The notes beneath the pieces are model-generated. The model saw only the letters and a list, made by a program, of their open reading frames with translations. It had not been told where the DNA came from and did no database searches. From Paenibacillus_AA sp045062745 (GTDB lineage: Bacteria; Bacillota; Bacilli; Paenibacillales; NBRC-103111): DNA of 64,000 nucleotides. The position numbers were made by a program, and so were the translations under genes. This document shows, one piece after another, positions 1 through 8,245 of this stretch. The stretch covers positions 33,066 through 97,065 of the forward strand of contig NZ_JBJGED010000030.1 in NCBI RefSeq assembly GCF_045062745.1, written 5' to 3'. How positions within the stretch are numbered: the first letter of the stretch is position 1; each line of letters begins with the position of its first letter.

Positions 1-493
1 GCAGCTTGCTCGAGACGTTCTCCAGCAAGTCGCCGATCCCGGTGCCGTGCGACCCGGAGATGCCGATCGGGTCTCCGAAGCCGAGTGTGTAAAACTCATA
101 AATATCGTCTTGACGCTTCAAATTATCGACTTTGTTGACGGCCAGCACCACCGGTTTGTTCGCCCGGTACAGCATTTGGGCTACTTCGGAATCGGCAGCG
201 GTTACGCCTGCCTTCGCGTCCACCATGAAGATGATGACGTCGGCTTCCTCTACCGCCAATTCCGCTTGCGTGCGGACCAACTTCAGAATTTCGTCTTCCC
301 CGTCGATTTCAATCCCGCCGGTATCTATAATACTGAAAGAAGTGCCCATCCATTCCCCGATTCCATAGATTCGGTCGCGGGTAATGCCGGGCTTGTCCTC
401 CACAATGGCCAGCCGGTCACCGACAATGCGGTTGAATATCGTCGACTTCCCCACATTCGGGCGGCCTACAATAGCGACGATAGGTCTTGCCAT
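1..493 (-). CDS. der: GTPase Der (EngA), N-terminal part
   Basis: Essential double-domain GTPase that acts in late assembly of the 50S ribosomal subunit. The reading frame runs off the left edge of the window, so only about the first 164 residues, most of the first GTPase domain, are present. Visible motifs are the P-loop GRPNVGKST at residues 10-18, the switch-II DTGG, and the base-recognition motif NKVD. The ATG at 491-493 gives the family start MARPIVAIVGRP. It is the last gene seen in a minus-strand group with the YIEGIA pair; in B. subtilis der also lies close to yphA and yphB. Identification is secure. The second GTPase domain and the KH-like domain are outside the window. Confidence 0.96.
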   Translation of the reverse strand, partial: MARPIVAIVGRPNVGKSTIFNRIVGDRLAIVEDKPGITRDRIYGIGEWMGTSFSIIDTGGIEIDGEDEILKLVRTQAELAVEEADVIIFMVDAKAGVTAADSEVAQMLYRANKPVVLAVNKVDNLKRQDDIYEFYTLGFGDPIGISGSHGTGIGDLLENVSSKL

Positions 494-612
494 TTCCGTT
501 CAACTCCTACTCTTTCGAATTCTCACCGCTTAACATCATAGCAAAAAAGAGAAGAAATGGCTAATTGTTTTCCCTTCCCAGCCAATTCCGATCCCAACGC
601 AGCACAGCCCGT

Positions 613-795
613 TTATCTATGCTTGACGATGATGACGGAGCCGTTGCGCAGATCATGCGCGGAGGCGTCCAATATTTTCTCGAGCGAAAAAGCGAGCTTC
701 TGCAGCTCCTCCGCATCGGGTACGCGAAAGATCGGCGCGCCTCCCGCCACCATGTCCGGGTGCGTCGTCACGATAGCCAGAATCATCCCGCTCAT
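613..795 (-). CDS. Small partner protein of YIEGIA (capping complex subunit type)
   Basis: A 60-residue protein beginning MSGMILAIVTTHPDMV and ending in VIIVKHR. Its ATG overlaps the stop codon of the upstream YIEGIA gene by four bases (ATGA at 792-795), so the two are translationally coupled. From memory, NCBI annotation uses the name 'capping complex subunit for YIEGIA' for small proteins of this size next to YIEGIA genes; I have not verified it by search. No membrane segment is visible and the central part (PDAEELQKLAFSLEKILDA) looks helical. Its biochemical role is not known to me. The pairing suggests a spore-associated complex. Confidence 0.75.
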   Translation of the reverse strand: MSGMILAIVTTHPDMVAGGAPIFRVPDAEELQKLAFSLEKILDASAHDLRNGSVIIVKHR

Positions 796-1703
796 GGCGC
801 TCCCGCCTCCCGGATGTCCGACTTCGCTTCGGACGGCATGCGTACGGCGCTTTCCAGCATCGGCACGCGCAGCAGCACTTTCTTCGCCAAGTTCACATCG
901 CGCTCCTGGGGGAGTATGAAGAGCGCGAGCCGCCCGTCGTCCATATCCAGCTTGCCCAGAGGGATGAGAGAAGGCTCGCCGGAGTCGCGATACACGCCCA
1001 GGATCGTGGACAGGTCGTGCAGCATCGCCTGCCGCTGCCCCAGATTGGCCAGCGTCGTGCGGAAATTGCGATTTTTGGGCGTCAGGATCAAGCCCAGCCC
1101 GTGCTTCGCGATCGCATCGCGCGTAGACTCCAGCCCGACATTCATAATATAAATATCGCCGACATACAAATCCGGCCCCTCGATCCGCACTTCCGCTTCC
1201 TGTACGTGCGCGGCTGAACGGACCGACTTCCCGGACTTGAATTTGAGCGCGATGAGCAGCCCCGCGAGCCCTGCCAGCAGCCCATACCCCCACCCGAACA
1301 GGATGGAGAACAAGGAAGTGATAAATGCCGCGAAGATGACCATGTAATTCCGGCCCTCGAACACCATCGCCGTTCCCTCGATATAGGTGCCGCCGCGTGG
1401 AACGAGCTCCATCTCATCGATCTTCGATAAAGTGTTGCGCTCCATGTTTCGAACGTCGCGGAACTGCTGAGCCGCCAGAGACAGGAAAGTGATCGCCGTG
1501 TAGTTTTTGTCAAACAACGAAGGCACGGCCACCGCTCCTAGCGCCGCCGCAATGAAGCCCAAGGAGATGTGGATAATCCTCCCATGGGGATATGTCGGGT
1601 ATTGGCGGTAATCGGTCCGAAGCAGCGCGAGCCTCGTGCATAGGCCGATACAGACGCCGAGCACGATCCCGAGCGTGTACCGCTGCGTATACATGGCATC
1701 CAT
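792..1703 (-). CDS. YIEGIA family membrane protein
   Basis: A 303-residue membrane protein with hydrophobic segments near residues 10-24, 45-62 and 122-142, followed by a soluble C-terminal half. The signature block around residues 104-112 reads GGTYIEGTA, a one-residue variant of the YIEGIA motif that names the family (Pfam YIEGIA, spore formers). The start ATG at 1701-1703 is chosen because it gives MDAMYTQRYT directly before the first membrane helix; an open extension upstream overlaps the preceding gene and looks spurious. It begins 5 bases after the YphA-like gene and overlaps the small partner gene downstream. The molecular function of the family is not established; a sporulation role is inferred from its distribution and neighbours. 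Confidence 0.8.
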   Translation of the reverse strand: MDAMYTQRYTLGIVLGVCIGLCTRLALLRTDYRQYPTYPHGRIIHISLGFIAAALGAVAVPSLFDKNYTAITFLSLAAQQFRDVRNMERNTLSKIDEMELVPRGGTYIEGTAMVFEGRNYMVIFAAFITSLFSILFGWGYGLLAGLAGLLIALKFKSGKSVRSAAHVQEAEVRIEGPDLYVGDIYIMNVGLESTRDAIAKHGLGLILTPKNRNFRTTLANLGQRQAMLHDLSTILGVYRDSGEPSLIPLGKLDMDDGRLALFILPQERDVNLAKKVLLRVPMLESAVRMPSEAKSDIREAGAP

Positions 1704-1708
1704 GGATG

Positions 1709-2356
1709 TCACTCCTCTCTCTCTTGTTCGTCGCGCTCCTCGCGCACCAGCCGCTTCCGCATCAGTCCGGAACTCGCCACCCATACAGATTCGAAGGCGA
1801 GGGAAGCAAGCCGGACCGCGGCGACCGATGCCCACCATTCGTCCTGAAACGTGCGGCCTCCCCATAGAAAGGGAACCGTATTCTGCCGCACATAGGCGAC
1901 TAACCCGGTCCCGATGACGATTCCCAGGGAAACGACGCACAGCTGATCGCCCGGGTCCCGGGTCAGGAAGAGAGCGGTCAGCCCTACGACGATGCCGGCG
2001 GCTACGGGCGAATGAAGCGGAAGCAGCAGCGGATCGGCCCGGAGGGCATGATGAAGCAAGGCGTACAAGGACCCGAGGAACAGTCCGATCGAGACCAGGT
2101 GCAGCCCCTTCACGGGCGTTTCGCACGATCCGATCCGATGCAGGACGAAGATAAGAATGGGGATTAAGACCAGTCCGATCTCCGCCTGCGCCGATCCGGG
2201 GCCTGGGATGTGGATTTGACTCAGTACAAGCCAGCCGATCAGGAACGCGATCAGTCCCCGGTCGCGAAGTCCGGGCAAGAGGGCCGACTTCCACCCGCTC
2301 GCGAGCAGGATGACGGCCGAGCATAAAAGGATAAGGCTTAAGTAGCCGGGATTCAT
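1709..2356 (-). CDS. YphA-like multi-spanning membrane protein
   Basis: A 215-residue protein with about six hydrophobic segments and a charged C-terminal tail rich in Arg and Glu. No catalytic motif is visible. Its size, topology and position between an S1-domain gene and der match YphA of B. subtilis, a membrane protein of unknown function, so homology is inferred mainly from synteny. The next gene, YIEGIA, starts 5 bases downstream, which makes cotranscription likely. Confidence 0.6.
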   Translation of the reverse strand: MNPGYLSLILLCSAVILLASGWKSALLPGLRDRGLIAFLIGWLVLSQIHIPGPGSAQAEIGLVLIPILIFVLHRIGSCETPVKGLHLVSIGLFLGSLYALLHHALRADPLLLPLHSPVAAGIVVGLTALFLTRDPGDQLCVVSLGIVIGTGLVAYVRQNTVPFLWGGRTFQDEWWASVAAVRLASLAFESVWVASSGLMRKRLVREERDEQEREE

Positions 2357-2470
2357 AACGGGATTCGTTCACCTGCCCCTACCTGCTTTGCCTAGTATTT
2401 CTGTTTCCGGGGGGTTTTAGTCTTCCCGCGCATCAAGTGACATGTGCGGGGAACCCAGGATCAAAAAACG

Positions 2471-2508
2471 AAAAAAACGACTGCCTCCCTTGTCGGAAAA
2501 CAGTCGTT
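2471..2508 (-). terminator. Rho-independent terminator after the S1-domain gene
   Basis: On the minus strand AACGACTG pairs with CAGTCGTT across a 17-base loop and is followed by seven T. It sits 15 bases after the stop codon of the S1-domain gene. Confidence 0.85.
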
Positions 2509-2522
2509 CTGGTCGTCATCTC

Positions 2523-3764
2523 TTATTTGAACTTGCTCAGCTTGTCGCCGAACCGCTCGCCGAGCGTCAGGCTCATCGATTGGTTGGAGAGCGAGACGTT
2601 CTCGTTCTGAAGCTGCGGCTGCTTCTCGCGACGCTCCGGACGCTTGTCGGCTTTTGCGGGCTGCTCCGGCGCTTCTTCCGTCTCCTTGATGCTCAGGCTC
2701 ACGCGCTTCTCGTCCGGGTTGAAGTCCAGGATTTTCACTTGAACCTCTTGCCCTTCCTTCAGCACTTCGTGTGGTGTCCCGATGTGGCGGTGCGCGATCT
2801 GGGAAATGTGCACGAGTCCTTCTACTCCCGGCGCGATCTCCACGAAGGCGCCGAACGATACAAGGCGCTTCACGGTGCCGGAAACGATCGTATTAGGCGC
2901 GAATTGACCGGCCGCCTGTTGCCACGGTCCCGGCTGCGCCGCCCGGATGCTCAAGCTGATGCGGTCCGCTGCCGGATCCACCTTCAGCACTTGCACGGTA
3001 ACTTTGTCGCCTTCCTTCACGACTTCGGAAGGCTCTTTCACATGGTGCCATGCCATCTCGGAGATGTGCACCAAGCCGTCCACGCCTCCGATATCGACGA
3101 ATGCGCCGAATGGAGTGAGACGTTGAACGGTGCCTTCCAATTGTTGGCCGACCGACAGGTTAGCCATCACTTGCTGCTTGTTCGCTTCGAAATCTTGGTC
3201 GAGTACGTCCTTCTGCGACAGTACGACCTTGTTCTTCTCCCGGTCGAGCTCTTTTACTTTCAGACGGAGCGTACGACCTTTGTAATCGGAGAAGTCTTCT
3301 ACGAAATGACGCTCCACCATGGAAGCCGGGATAAATCCGCGCAAGCCTACGTCTACGACCAAGCCGCCCTTGACGACTTCGGCCACTTCCGCTTCAATGA
3401 TCTCGCCGCTCTCGAGCTTCGCTTGAAGCTCGTCCCATGCCTTCGCACCGTCGATGACGCGCTTGGAGAGTACGAGACGCTCCTTCGCATCGTTCAGCTC
3501 CATGACCTTGAGTTCAACTTCTTGCCCGACTTGTACCGCGGAACCGGCGTTCTCCAGTTGGAGGGAAGACAGCTCCTTCAGAGGAACGACGCCGTCATAT
3601 TTATAACCAATATCGACGATGGCTTGATTGTCCTCGATCTTGACGATTTTACCGGACACGACGCTGCCCTTCTTAATAACGGCTACGTTCGCGAAATCCG
3701 GCGTGGCGGTATCGGCTGCTTCCTGCACCGCTTCGGTGGATTGTACATTCGTTTCTTCTGACAT
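2523..3764 (-). CDS. ypfD: S1 RNA-binding domain protein (30S ribosomal protein S1 homologue)
   Basis: A 413-residue protein with four consecutive S1 OB-fold repeats, each with the usual pattern (for example GAFVDIGGVDGLVHISEM and GAFVEIAPGVEGLVHISQI in repeats three and four). It corresponds to YpfD, the shorter S1 homologue of low-GC Gram-positives, which is not essential in B. subtilis. Repeats one and two are more divergent than repeats three and four. The start MSEETNVQS at 3764 is preceded by GAGGAGGTCC; the longer open frame upstream lacks support. The C-terminal tail after about residue 350 is charged and low in complexity. It lies between plsC and the YphA-like gene and ends at a strong terminator. 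A TATACT element near 3821-3826 could be its -10 box, but no good -35 accompanies it. Confidence 0.92.
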   Translation of the reverse strand: MSEETNVQSTEAVQEAADTATPDFANVAVIKKGSVVSGKIVKIEDNQAIVDIGYKYDGVVPLKELSSLQLENAGSAVQVGQEVELKVMELNDAKERLVLSKRVIDGAKAWDELQAKLESGEIIEAEVAEVVKGGLVVDVGLRGFIPASMVERHFVEDFSDYKGRTLRLKVKELDREKNKVVLSQKDVLDQDFEANKQQVMANLSVGQQLEGTVQRLTPFGAFVDIGGVDGLVHISEMAWHHVKEPSEVVKEGDKVTVQVLKVDPAADRISLSIRAAQPGPWQQAAGQFAPNTIVSGTVKRLVSFGAFVEIAPGVEGLVHISQIAHRHIGTPHEVLKEGQEVQVKILDFNPDEKRVSLSIKETEEAPEQPAKADKRPERREKQPQLQNENVSLSNQSMSLTLGERFGDKLSKFK

Positions 3765-3892
3765 TGGTAAGGACCTCCTCGACAAGACAACCTGTGCGAT
3801 CATCTATAGACATATTCAGTAGTATAATTCCAAGATACCATTTCCATACGCTCGAAGCAATGTTCGATTCATGAGTTTCCCCGTATTCCCAA

Positions 3893-4480
3893 CTATTTCT
3901 GCCGAGAATACCGCTCAACCATGCCGCGAATATCCGACATGATCCGTTCTGTTGCGAGCTCCAGCGACTCCGAGGACGGATTCTCCTTGAACTCGGACAA
4001 ATCCACAGGCGGGCCGTAATAGATGCGCATCCGGCGGAACAGCCGATAGTTGCCGACGATCGCGACCGGAATGACGATCGCGTCCGCCTTGAAGGCGAGC
4101 GACGCCGCTCCCTTCTTGCCCATCCCTCCCGCATTGCTGCGCGTACCCTCCGGGAAGATGCAGAGCACGTTCTGATCCTTCAGCAGCTGCGTGGCGAGGC
4201 GGATCGACTCTTTGCTCACGCCTCCGCGCTTGACCGGGAAGGCGCCCAACGCCCGAATGAATCGGCCGAAGCCGGGAATCCGGAACAGCTCTTCCTTAGC
4301 CATAAAATGCACTCGGCGCGACAACGGCGTGCCCACCAGCGGCGGATCGATCAGACTGATATGGTTCGAGCATAGAATAAGCCCTCCGCCGGACGGGATG
4401 TTTTCCTTCCCGAACGACTGCAAGCCGAAAGCAAGCTTGAAAATGATCCGCAGCAGAACTCGACACGTGCGATACAGCAT
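3893..4480 (-). CDS. plsC: 1-acyl-sn-glycerol-3-phosphate acyltransferase
   Basis: Acylates lysophosphatidic acid to phosphatidic acid in membrane phospholipid synthesis. The 195-residue protein carries the acyltransferase signature NHISLIDP with H40 and D45 (HX4D) and the substrate-binding block FPEGTRS at residues 109-115. An N-terminal hydrophobic stretch (about residues 5-20) anchors it to the membrane. It starts 4 bases after the cmk stop codon, so cmk-plsC-ypfD form a likely operon. Confidence 0.93.
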   Translation of the reverse strand: MLYRTCRVLLRIIFKLAFGLQSFGKENIPSGGGLILCSNHISLIDPPLVGTPLSRRVHFMAKEELFRIPGFGRFIRALGAFPVKRGGVSKESIRLATQLLKDQNVLCIFPEGTRSNAGGMGKKGAASLAFKADAIVIPVAIVGNYRLFRRMRIYYGPPVDLSEFKENPSSESLELATERIMSDIRGMVERYSRQK

Positions 4481-4484
4481 AGAG

Positions 4485-5165
4485 CTAGGCTCCTTTCCCC
4501 GAGGACGCTCGCGAGATTTCCAGAATGCGCTCCGCCACCTGCTCCGGGTTCAGCTCGGTCGCGTCTAGCAGCACGGCGTCGCTCGCCCGCCGCAACGGGG
4601 AGACTTCCCGCTCCTGGTCCATCCGATCCCGCTCGGCTTGGTCTTGCTCGACCTGTTCCAACGTGATGTTCGGCTGCTTGAGCTTGATCTCTTCAAAACG
4701 CCGGGCGGCGCGTGCCTTGACGCTGGCGGTCAGGAACACCTTCACTTCCGCGTTCGGCAATACTTGCGTACCGATGTCGCGGCCGTCCATGACGACTCCC
4801 TTCTCGTCGGCCATCCGCTTCTGCATGCCCACGAGCCGCGCGCGCACCTCCGGGATCTGGGAGACGGCCGACACGTTCGAGGTAACCGCGGCGGAGCGGA
4901 TCTCCTCGGTCACGTCGCGGCCGTCCACGAGTACGATCTGGCCGTTCGCTCCCGGCAGGATCTCCAGCTCCATGGAATCGGCCATGGCGGCTATGGCGTC
5001 CGTCTGATCCGGGCGCAAGCCGAGCGAAAGCGCTTTCCATGTAACGGCTCTATACATCGCGCCGGTGTCTACATAGATGAAGCCGAGCCTCTGCGCTACC
5101 AGCCGGGCCGCCGTACTCTTCCCGGCCCCCGCAGGGCCGTCAATGGCGATGTTAAACTTGTCCAA
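4485..5165 (-). CDS. cmk: Cytidylate kinase
   Basis: Phosphorylates CMP and dCMP with ATP in pyrimidine nucleotide recycling. The 226-residue protein has the Walker A loop GPAGAGKST at residues 10-18, the substrate motif VDTGAMYRAVTW, and the DGRDIGT segment of the family. Translation begins at a TTG codon (5163-5165), supported by an upstream AGGAGGAG ribosome binding site about 7 bases away and by the conserved opening FNIAIDGPAGAGKST. It is followed directly by plsC. Confidence 0.96.
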   Translation of the reverse strand: MDKFNIAIDGPAGAGKSTAARLVAQRLGFIYVDTGAMYRAVTWKALSLGLRPDQTDAIAAMADSMELEILPGANGQIVLVDGRDVTEEIRSAAVTSNVSAVSQIPEVRARLVGMQKRMADEKGVVMDGRDIGTQVLPNAEVKVFLTASVKARAARRFEEIKLKQPNITLEQVEQDQAERDRMDQEREVSPLRRASDAVLLDATELNPEQVAERILEISRASSGKGA

Positions 5166-5211
5166 CGGTTAACTCCTCCTAAAAATGCACAAAAGATAGG
5201 CCAGCTCTCAA

Positions 5212-5238
5212 GAAATAACCCCACTGGCATCCGTGGGG
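5212..5238 (-). terminator. Possible terminator after ypfB
   Basis: CCCCAC pairs with GTGGGG over an 8-base loop on the minus strand and is followed by TTATTTCTT. The stem is short and the T tract is interrupted, so this may be only a weak terminator or attenuator before cmk. Confidence 0.4.
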
Positions 5239-5305
5239 CTCCCGGTTCGTATCGCTGTCCATGATACCATGAATCCCAAGTCATTGCCACCTGCAAACCG
5301 TACTC

Positions 5306-5590
5306 CTATCGCTCCGGAGCGGGATAAGGGTGTCCTTCGAGCCGCTCTACCTTCACTACGGTTTGGCGGAAAACCGGCCATTGCAATAAAGCCTGACCGG
5401 CAAGCAGCAGAGCCAGCAGCCCGATGATGGCGACGCGGATGATCCGCTCCCAGCGATCCGACCACCGGAGGAACAAGTCCTCATAGGACCGTTCCGTACT
5501 TTCGTCCTTGATTTGCTGCTCGGTCGCTTGGCTTCCTCCGGTATCCGCCGAAGTCGGCTCGTTCGGCTCGTTCGGTTTGTTCGTACGCAT
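5306..5590 (-). CDS. YpfB-like small membrane protein (DUF5359 type)
   Basis: A 94-residue protein with a Pro-, Asn- and Glu-rich N-terminus (repeated NEP), one membrane helix at about residues 54-72 and a short external tail ending in VVKVERLEGHPYPAPER. The start ATG at 5588-5590 has AGGTGA upstream. Its place between motI and cmk is the place of ypfB in B. subtilis, and the tail ending in a V-x-x-x-E-G pattern fits DUF5359. Function unknown. Confidence 0.6.
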   Translation of the reverse strand: MRTNKPNEPNEPTSADTGGSQATEQQIKDESTERSYEDLFLRWSDRWERIIRVAIIGLLALLLAGQALLQWPVFRQTVVKVERLEGHPYPAPER

Positions 5591-5652
5591 CGTGGTCACC
5601 TGATGGATGTAGTTTCCATTTATTGTACCCACGCGGCTGTCCGCGTATTCTC

Positions 5653-6306
5653 TTAACGCTTGCGGAAGTCGAGCTGCCGCTCGAAGCAATACCGGATGAT
5701 TTTTTGGCGCTCGACGTCCTGGATATCGGTGAACGACATCATGACGATTTGCTTGCCCGTCTCGAGCGGCTTCGTCCGGACGACTTCCCCGGTGAAATTG
5801 GCGTGCTCCACTTGTCCGTTCTTATAGGGCGTGAGCAGCCAGCTGTTCAAGCTGTCATGTTTGGCCAGCGGGATACGGCCGTCGCAATAAAAGGAAACGC
5901 CTCCCCCTCCGACATCCTCCGTTGTAGCGAGGAATTGCATCTGCTCCGAGAGCTTCACCGCGAGCTCCAGCTCGGCCGGCACCCGCAGGAAGTTCCGGCG
6001 CTGCACTTGCGTGATTTGCCCGGGCTCCGGCGGCTTGAGCAGGACCAGGCGCAGCACCTCTTCCTTGAACCCAAGGATGACCGAATTGAAATAGTTCTTC
6101 ACGCCGCCATCGGTGACGAAATAGGCGGAAATCTGGTCGCCGGCGTACAACCGCTTCAGCTTCCCGGTGCTCGTATGAATCGGCACTTCCATCGAGATGT
6201 AGTTGGCGTTCACATCCGCGATGCGGGCTTTGTATTCTTGCTTGGCTTCATCCTCGTCGATCGAGTTGACCTGAAGATACAGCACAGAGTTCACTTTTGG
6301 AAGCAC
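5653..6306 (-). CDS. motI: PilZ-domain c-di-GMP receptor (YpfA/MotI family)
   Basis: A YcgR-like protein of about 217 residues with an N-terminal YcgR_2 fold and a C-terminal PilZ domain. In B. subtilis the homologue binds c-di-GMP and acts as a clutch on the flagellar stator. The RxxxR arm is present as RNFLR within QRRNFLRVP. The second binding motif, normally D/N-x-S-x-x-G, reads DVGGGG, so its Ser is replaced by Gly. A GTG at 6304-6306 is preferred because GGGGTGG lies 8 bases upstream; an alternative GTG at 6316-6318 adds four residues but has almost no space for a ribosome binding site, and an in-frame stop lies just before it. Located between ypeB and ypfB as in Bacillus. Confidence 0.85.
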   Translation of the reverse strand: MLPKVNSVLYLQVNSIDEDEAKQEYKARIADVNANYISMEVPIHTSTGKLKRLYAGDQISAYFVTDGGVKNYFNSVILGFKEEVLRLVLLKPPEPGQITQVQRRNFLRVPAELELAVKLSEQMQFLATTEDVGGGGVSFYCDGRIPLAKHDSLNSWLLTPYKNGQVEHANFTGEVVRTKPLETGKQIVMMSFTDIQDVERQKIIRYCFERQLDFRKR

Positions 6307-6510
6307 TAGCTGGTCCACCCCTGTTCATTCATGCTCAGTCGCACAATATCCTGATTATACCACGTCCCCTTTGTTTGGGAACAGTAGGGATGACACGGTT
6401 ACTCCTTAGCCATTCAATTTACGCTTGGGGGCATGAGGAAGGGCTCCGACCGTTTGTTGAAATCGGATTCCATGGATTGACCTCTCGGATGGAGCGATCC
6501 CCGGACAAAC

Positions 6511-6533
6511 CAAAAAGCGGCCGGCGGCCGCTT
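6511..6533 (-). terminator. Rho-independent terminator after ypeB
   Basis: AAGCGGCC pairs with GGCCGCTT over a 3-base loop on the minus strand and runs into TTTTTGG. It separates ypeB from motI. Confidence 0.85.
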
Positions 6534-6558
6534 CTTGGTGAAGTGCTTATCTTCTCTT

Positions 6559-7914
6559 TTACGCGCTAACCTCAACGTCAACAGGTTTAAGTTCTTCAAC
6601 CTTTTCCTCATTCCCGGTGTCGGCATTCAGGAAAATTCGGTAGTCGCCCCCGTTGATCTTGCCCGAGAACTGATAGCACAGTACTTCCTTGTCCAGCTCG
6701 TTTTTAATGATCGCAAGCGTCTCATGCGACACCTGAAGCGCCGGGTTGAGCGATTTCTTCACCTGCTCCATCGACAGCGCCGGGGCTTTCGACTCGCGCG
6801 CCTTGTGCTCGAACAAGTAGTCCGCGGCTTGCAAACCCGTCACATCGCCGCTGTCCATCGCCACCATGGCCGTGACCTTCTCCGGATACACGATCATGTT
6901 GTTTTGCTGCCCGGCGAACGTGATGTTGGCGACATTCTGGTACTCGTCATAGCTGACGGCGGTCATGCCCTTATACCCATGCGCCTCCAGGAAGGACTGC
7001 GCGGCCTCGCGCGCCTTCTCCGGACTCAGATTCCGTTCGTTCACGGTTCTCGGGTTCATGTACCAGATCATCTCGCCGCCTTTCTTGGAATAGTCGAGCG
7101 AGATGTCTTCCTGGGTATTCGGCTTCTTCGTCGTGACGCTGAAGGAGCTGTATTCGATGCCATCGCCGTTCTCCACGACGTGAATCGTGTTCAAGTCCGA
7201 GATGCCGAGGAACGCACCCGCCTTCTGCTTGACTTCGTCCGCGGTCACGACGGGTCCCGAGAGCGCCTGGAAGGAACGCTTCTCGAACAGGCCGGCCATG
7301 GAAGGGCCCCAGTTCAAGTCATCGTACTCGCTCACTTTTTTGTCGACGGTCTGGAAGCCGTCGATGATCGTGTTGTCGAGCGCCTTCTCATCCGAAGCGA
7401 GCGCCACCTCCACGTCCATCCATCGCAAATTGTTGGCGATAACTTGCGATTGGACATCGCGTAACTGGGTCGAGATTTCTTTAGACCTCTCGTGCAGCGC
7501 CGACATCGATTGGAGCTCCTCCGGGGACAGCGGTTCCTTCGTCAAGTCCCGGGCGGCCACTCGGTAGGAAAAGCTGGCGATGTTGCTCAGGAACTCTTCC
7601 GTCTTGTTGAACGGCATAAGCGTAAGCGGCAGTTGGTTGATCTCGTTGCGCGCTTCGCTCGTAATGCGCCACACGTTCACCAACCCGCGCCGCTGCGAGG
7701 CGTGGGACGTGGAATTGATCGCCAGCGAATTGCCCAGCTCGCGCTGCAGCTGGTCCACGTGGTACGACAAGTCGTGGAACGCCCGCTGGTATTGATTCTC
7801 CGCCTTCAGCAGAATCGAGTTTTTCTCTTGGTTCACTTGATACCCCCACAATACGGCTCCAGCCAGGAGCAGCGTGACAATGGGGAACATAATGCCGCTT
7901 AATCGTCTGTACAT
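6559..7914 (-). CDS. ypeB: Germination protein YpeB
   Basis: Spore protein required in B. subtilis for stability and localisation of the cortex-lytic enzyme SleB. The 451-residue length equals that of the family. It has an N-terminal membrane anchor (residues about 5-23), a long helical middle part and a C-terminal region with repeated PepSY-like modules (for example the block from DSGDVTGLQAADYLFEHKA onward). The start at 7914 is preceded by AAAGGAGC; an upstream in-frame extension starts before that site and is not supported. In B. subtilis sleB lies directly upstream of ypeB. Here that place holds only a 51-residue Cys-motif protein and then prsW, so sleB must be elsewhere or absent. Confidence 0.93.
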   Translation of the reverse strand: MYRRLSGIMFPIVTLLLAGAVLWGYQVNQEKNSILLKAENQYQRAFHDLSYHVDQLQRELGNSLAINSTSHASQRRGLVNVWRITSEARNEINQLPLTLMPFNKTEEFLSNIASFSYRVAARDLTKEPLSPEELQSMSALHERSKEISTQLRDVQSQVIANNLRWMDVEVALASDEKALDNTIIDGFQTVDKKVSEYDDLNWGPSMAGLFEKRSFQALSGPVVTADEVKQKAGAFLGISDLNTIHVVENGDGIEYSSFSVTTKKPNTQEDISLDYSKKGGEMIWYMNPRTVNERNLSPEKAREAAQSFLEAHGYKGMTAVSYDEYQNVANITFAGQQNNMIVYPEKVTAMVAMDSGDVTGLQAADYLFEHKARESKAPALSMEQVKKSLNPALQVSHETLAIIKNELDKEVLCYQFSGKINGGDYRIFLNADTGNEEKVEELKPVDVEVSA

Positions 7915-7998
7915 CCAAGGTTCGCTCCTTTCATCCACCAAAACTGTCAATAGTTTTCGTCGGGGGCGAAGCCTTTATGCATCCATTCTCGCGAGCTC

Positions 7999-8030
7999 AA
8001 AAAAAAGAAGGCCTCCTCGCGGAAACCTTC
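7999..8030 (-). terminator. Strong rho-independent terminator after the 51-residue gene
   Basis: A 10-bp stem (GAAGGTTTCC with GGAGGCCTTC, two G-T pairs) closed by a GCGA tetraloop and followed by eight T on the minus strand, just after the stop at 8036. Confidence 0.88.
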
Positions 8031-8035
8031 TCATT

Positions 8036-8191
8036 TTACACGTCATAATCGACTTCAAAATCGTCCCGGTTGTTGCACAAGCACATTTTGAACCCGGTCT
8101 CGACCTTGTCTTTCTCGCGCCGGCCGCGCAATACGAACCGTTCCCCGCATTGCCTGCACCGAATCCGAACCTTAATGCGTTCGCCTATCAT
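8036..8191 (-). CDS. Small protein with CxxC and CxC motifs
   Basis: A 51-residue protein reading MIGERIKVRIRCRQCGERF at its N-terminus, with C12 and C15 (CRQC) and C37 and C39 (CLC), and an acidic C-terminus DDFEVDYDV. The four cysteines could bind one zinc ion in a rubredoxin-like or zinc-ribbon fold. GGGAGGGGAG lies a few bases before the ATG, and a strong terminator follows, so it is a real gene. It stands between prsW and ypeB, where B. subtilis carries sleB. I do not recognise the family. Confidence 0.75.
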   Translation of the reverse strand: MIGERIKVRIRCRQCGERFVLRGRREKDKVETGFKMCLCNNRDDFEVDYDV

Positions 8192-8245
8192 GGGCTCCCC
8201 TCCCGTAAATTTGCGGAATGTATACCCCCAGTATAGACGAAACGC

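Noticed and set aside
2442..3761. 439-residue open frame on the plus strand opposite the S1-domain gene
   Set aside because: It mirrors the codon structure of the real gene, has no start signals and no recognisable domain.
3815..3850. Promoter of the S1-domain gene
   Set aside because: A TATACT box is present but no acceptable -35 box at 16-18 bases, so it is only mentioned with the gene.
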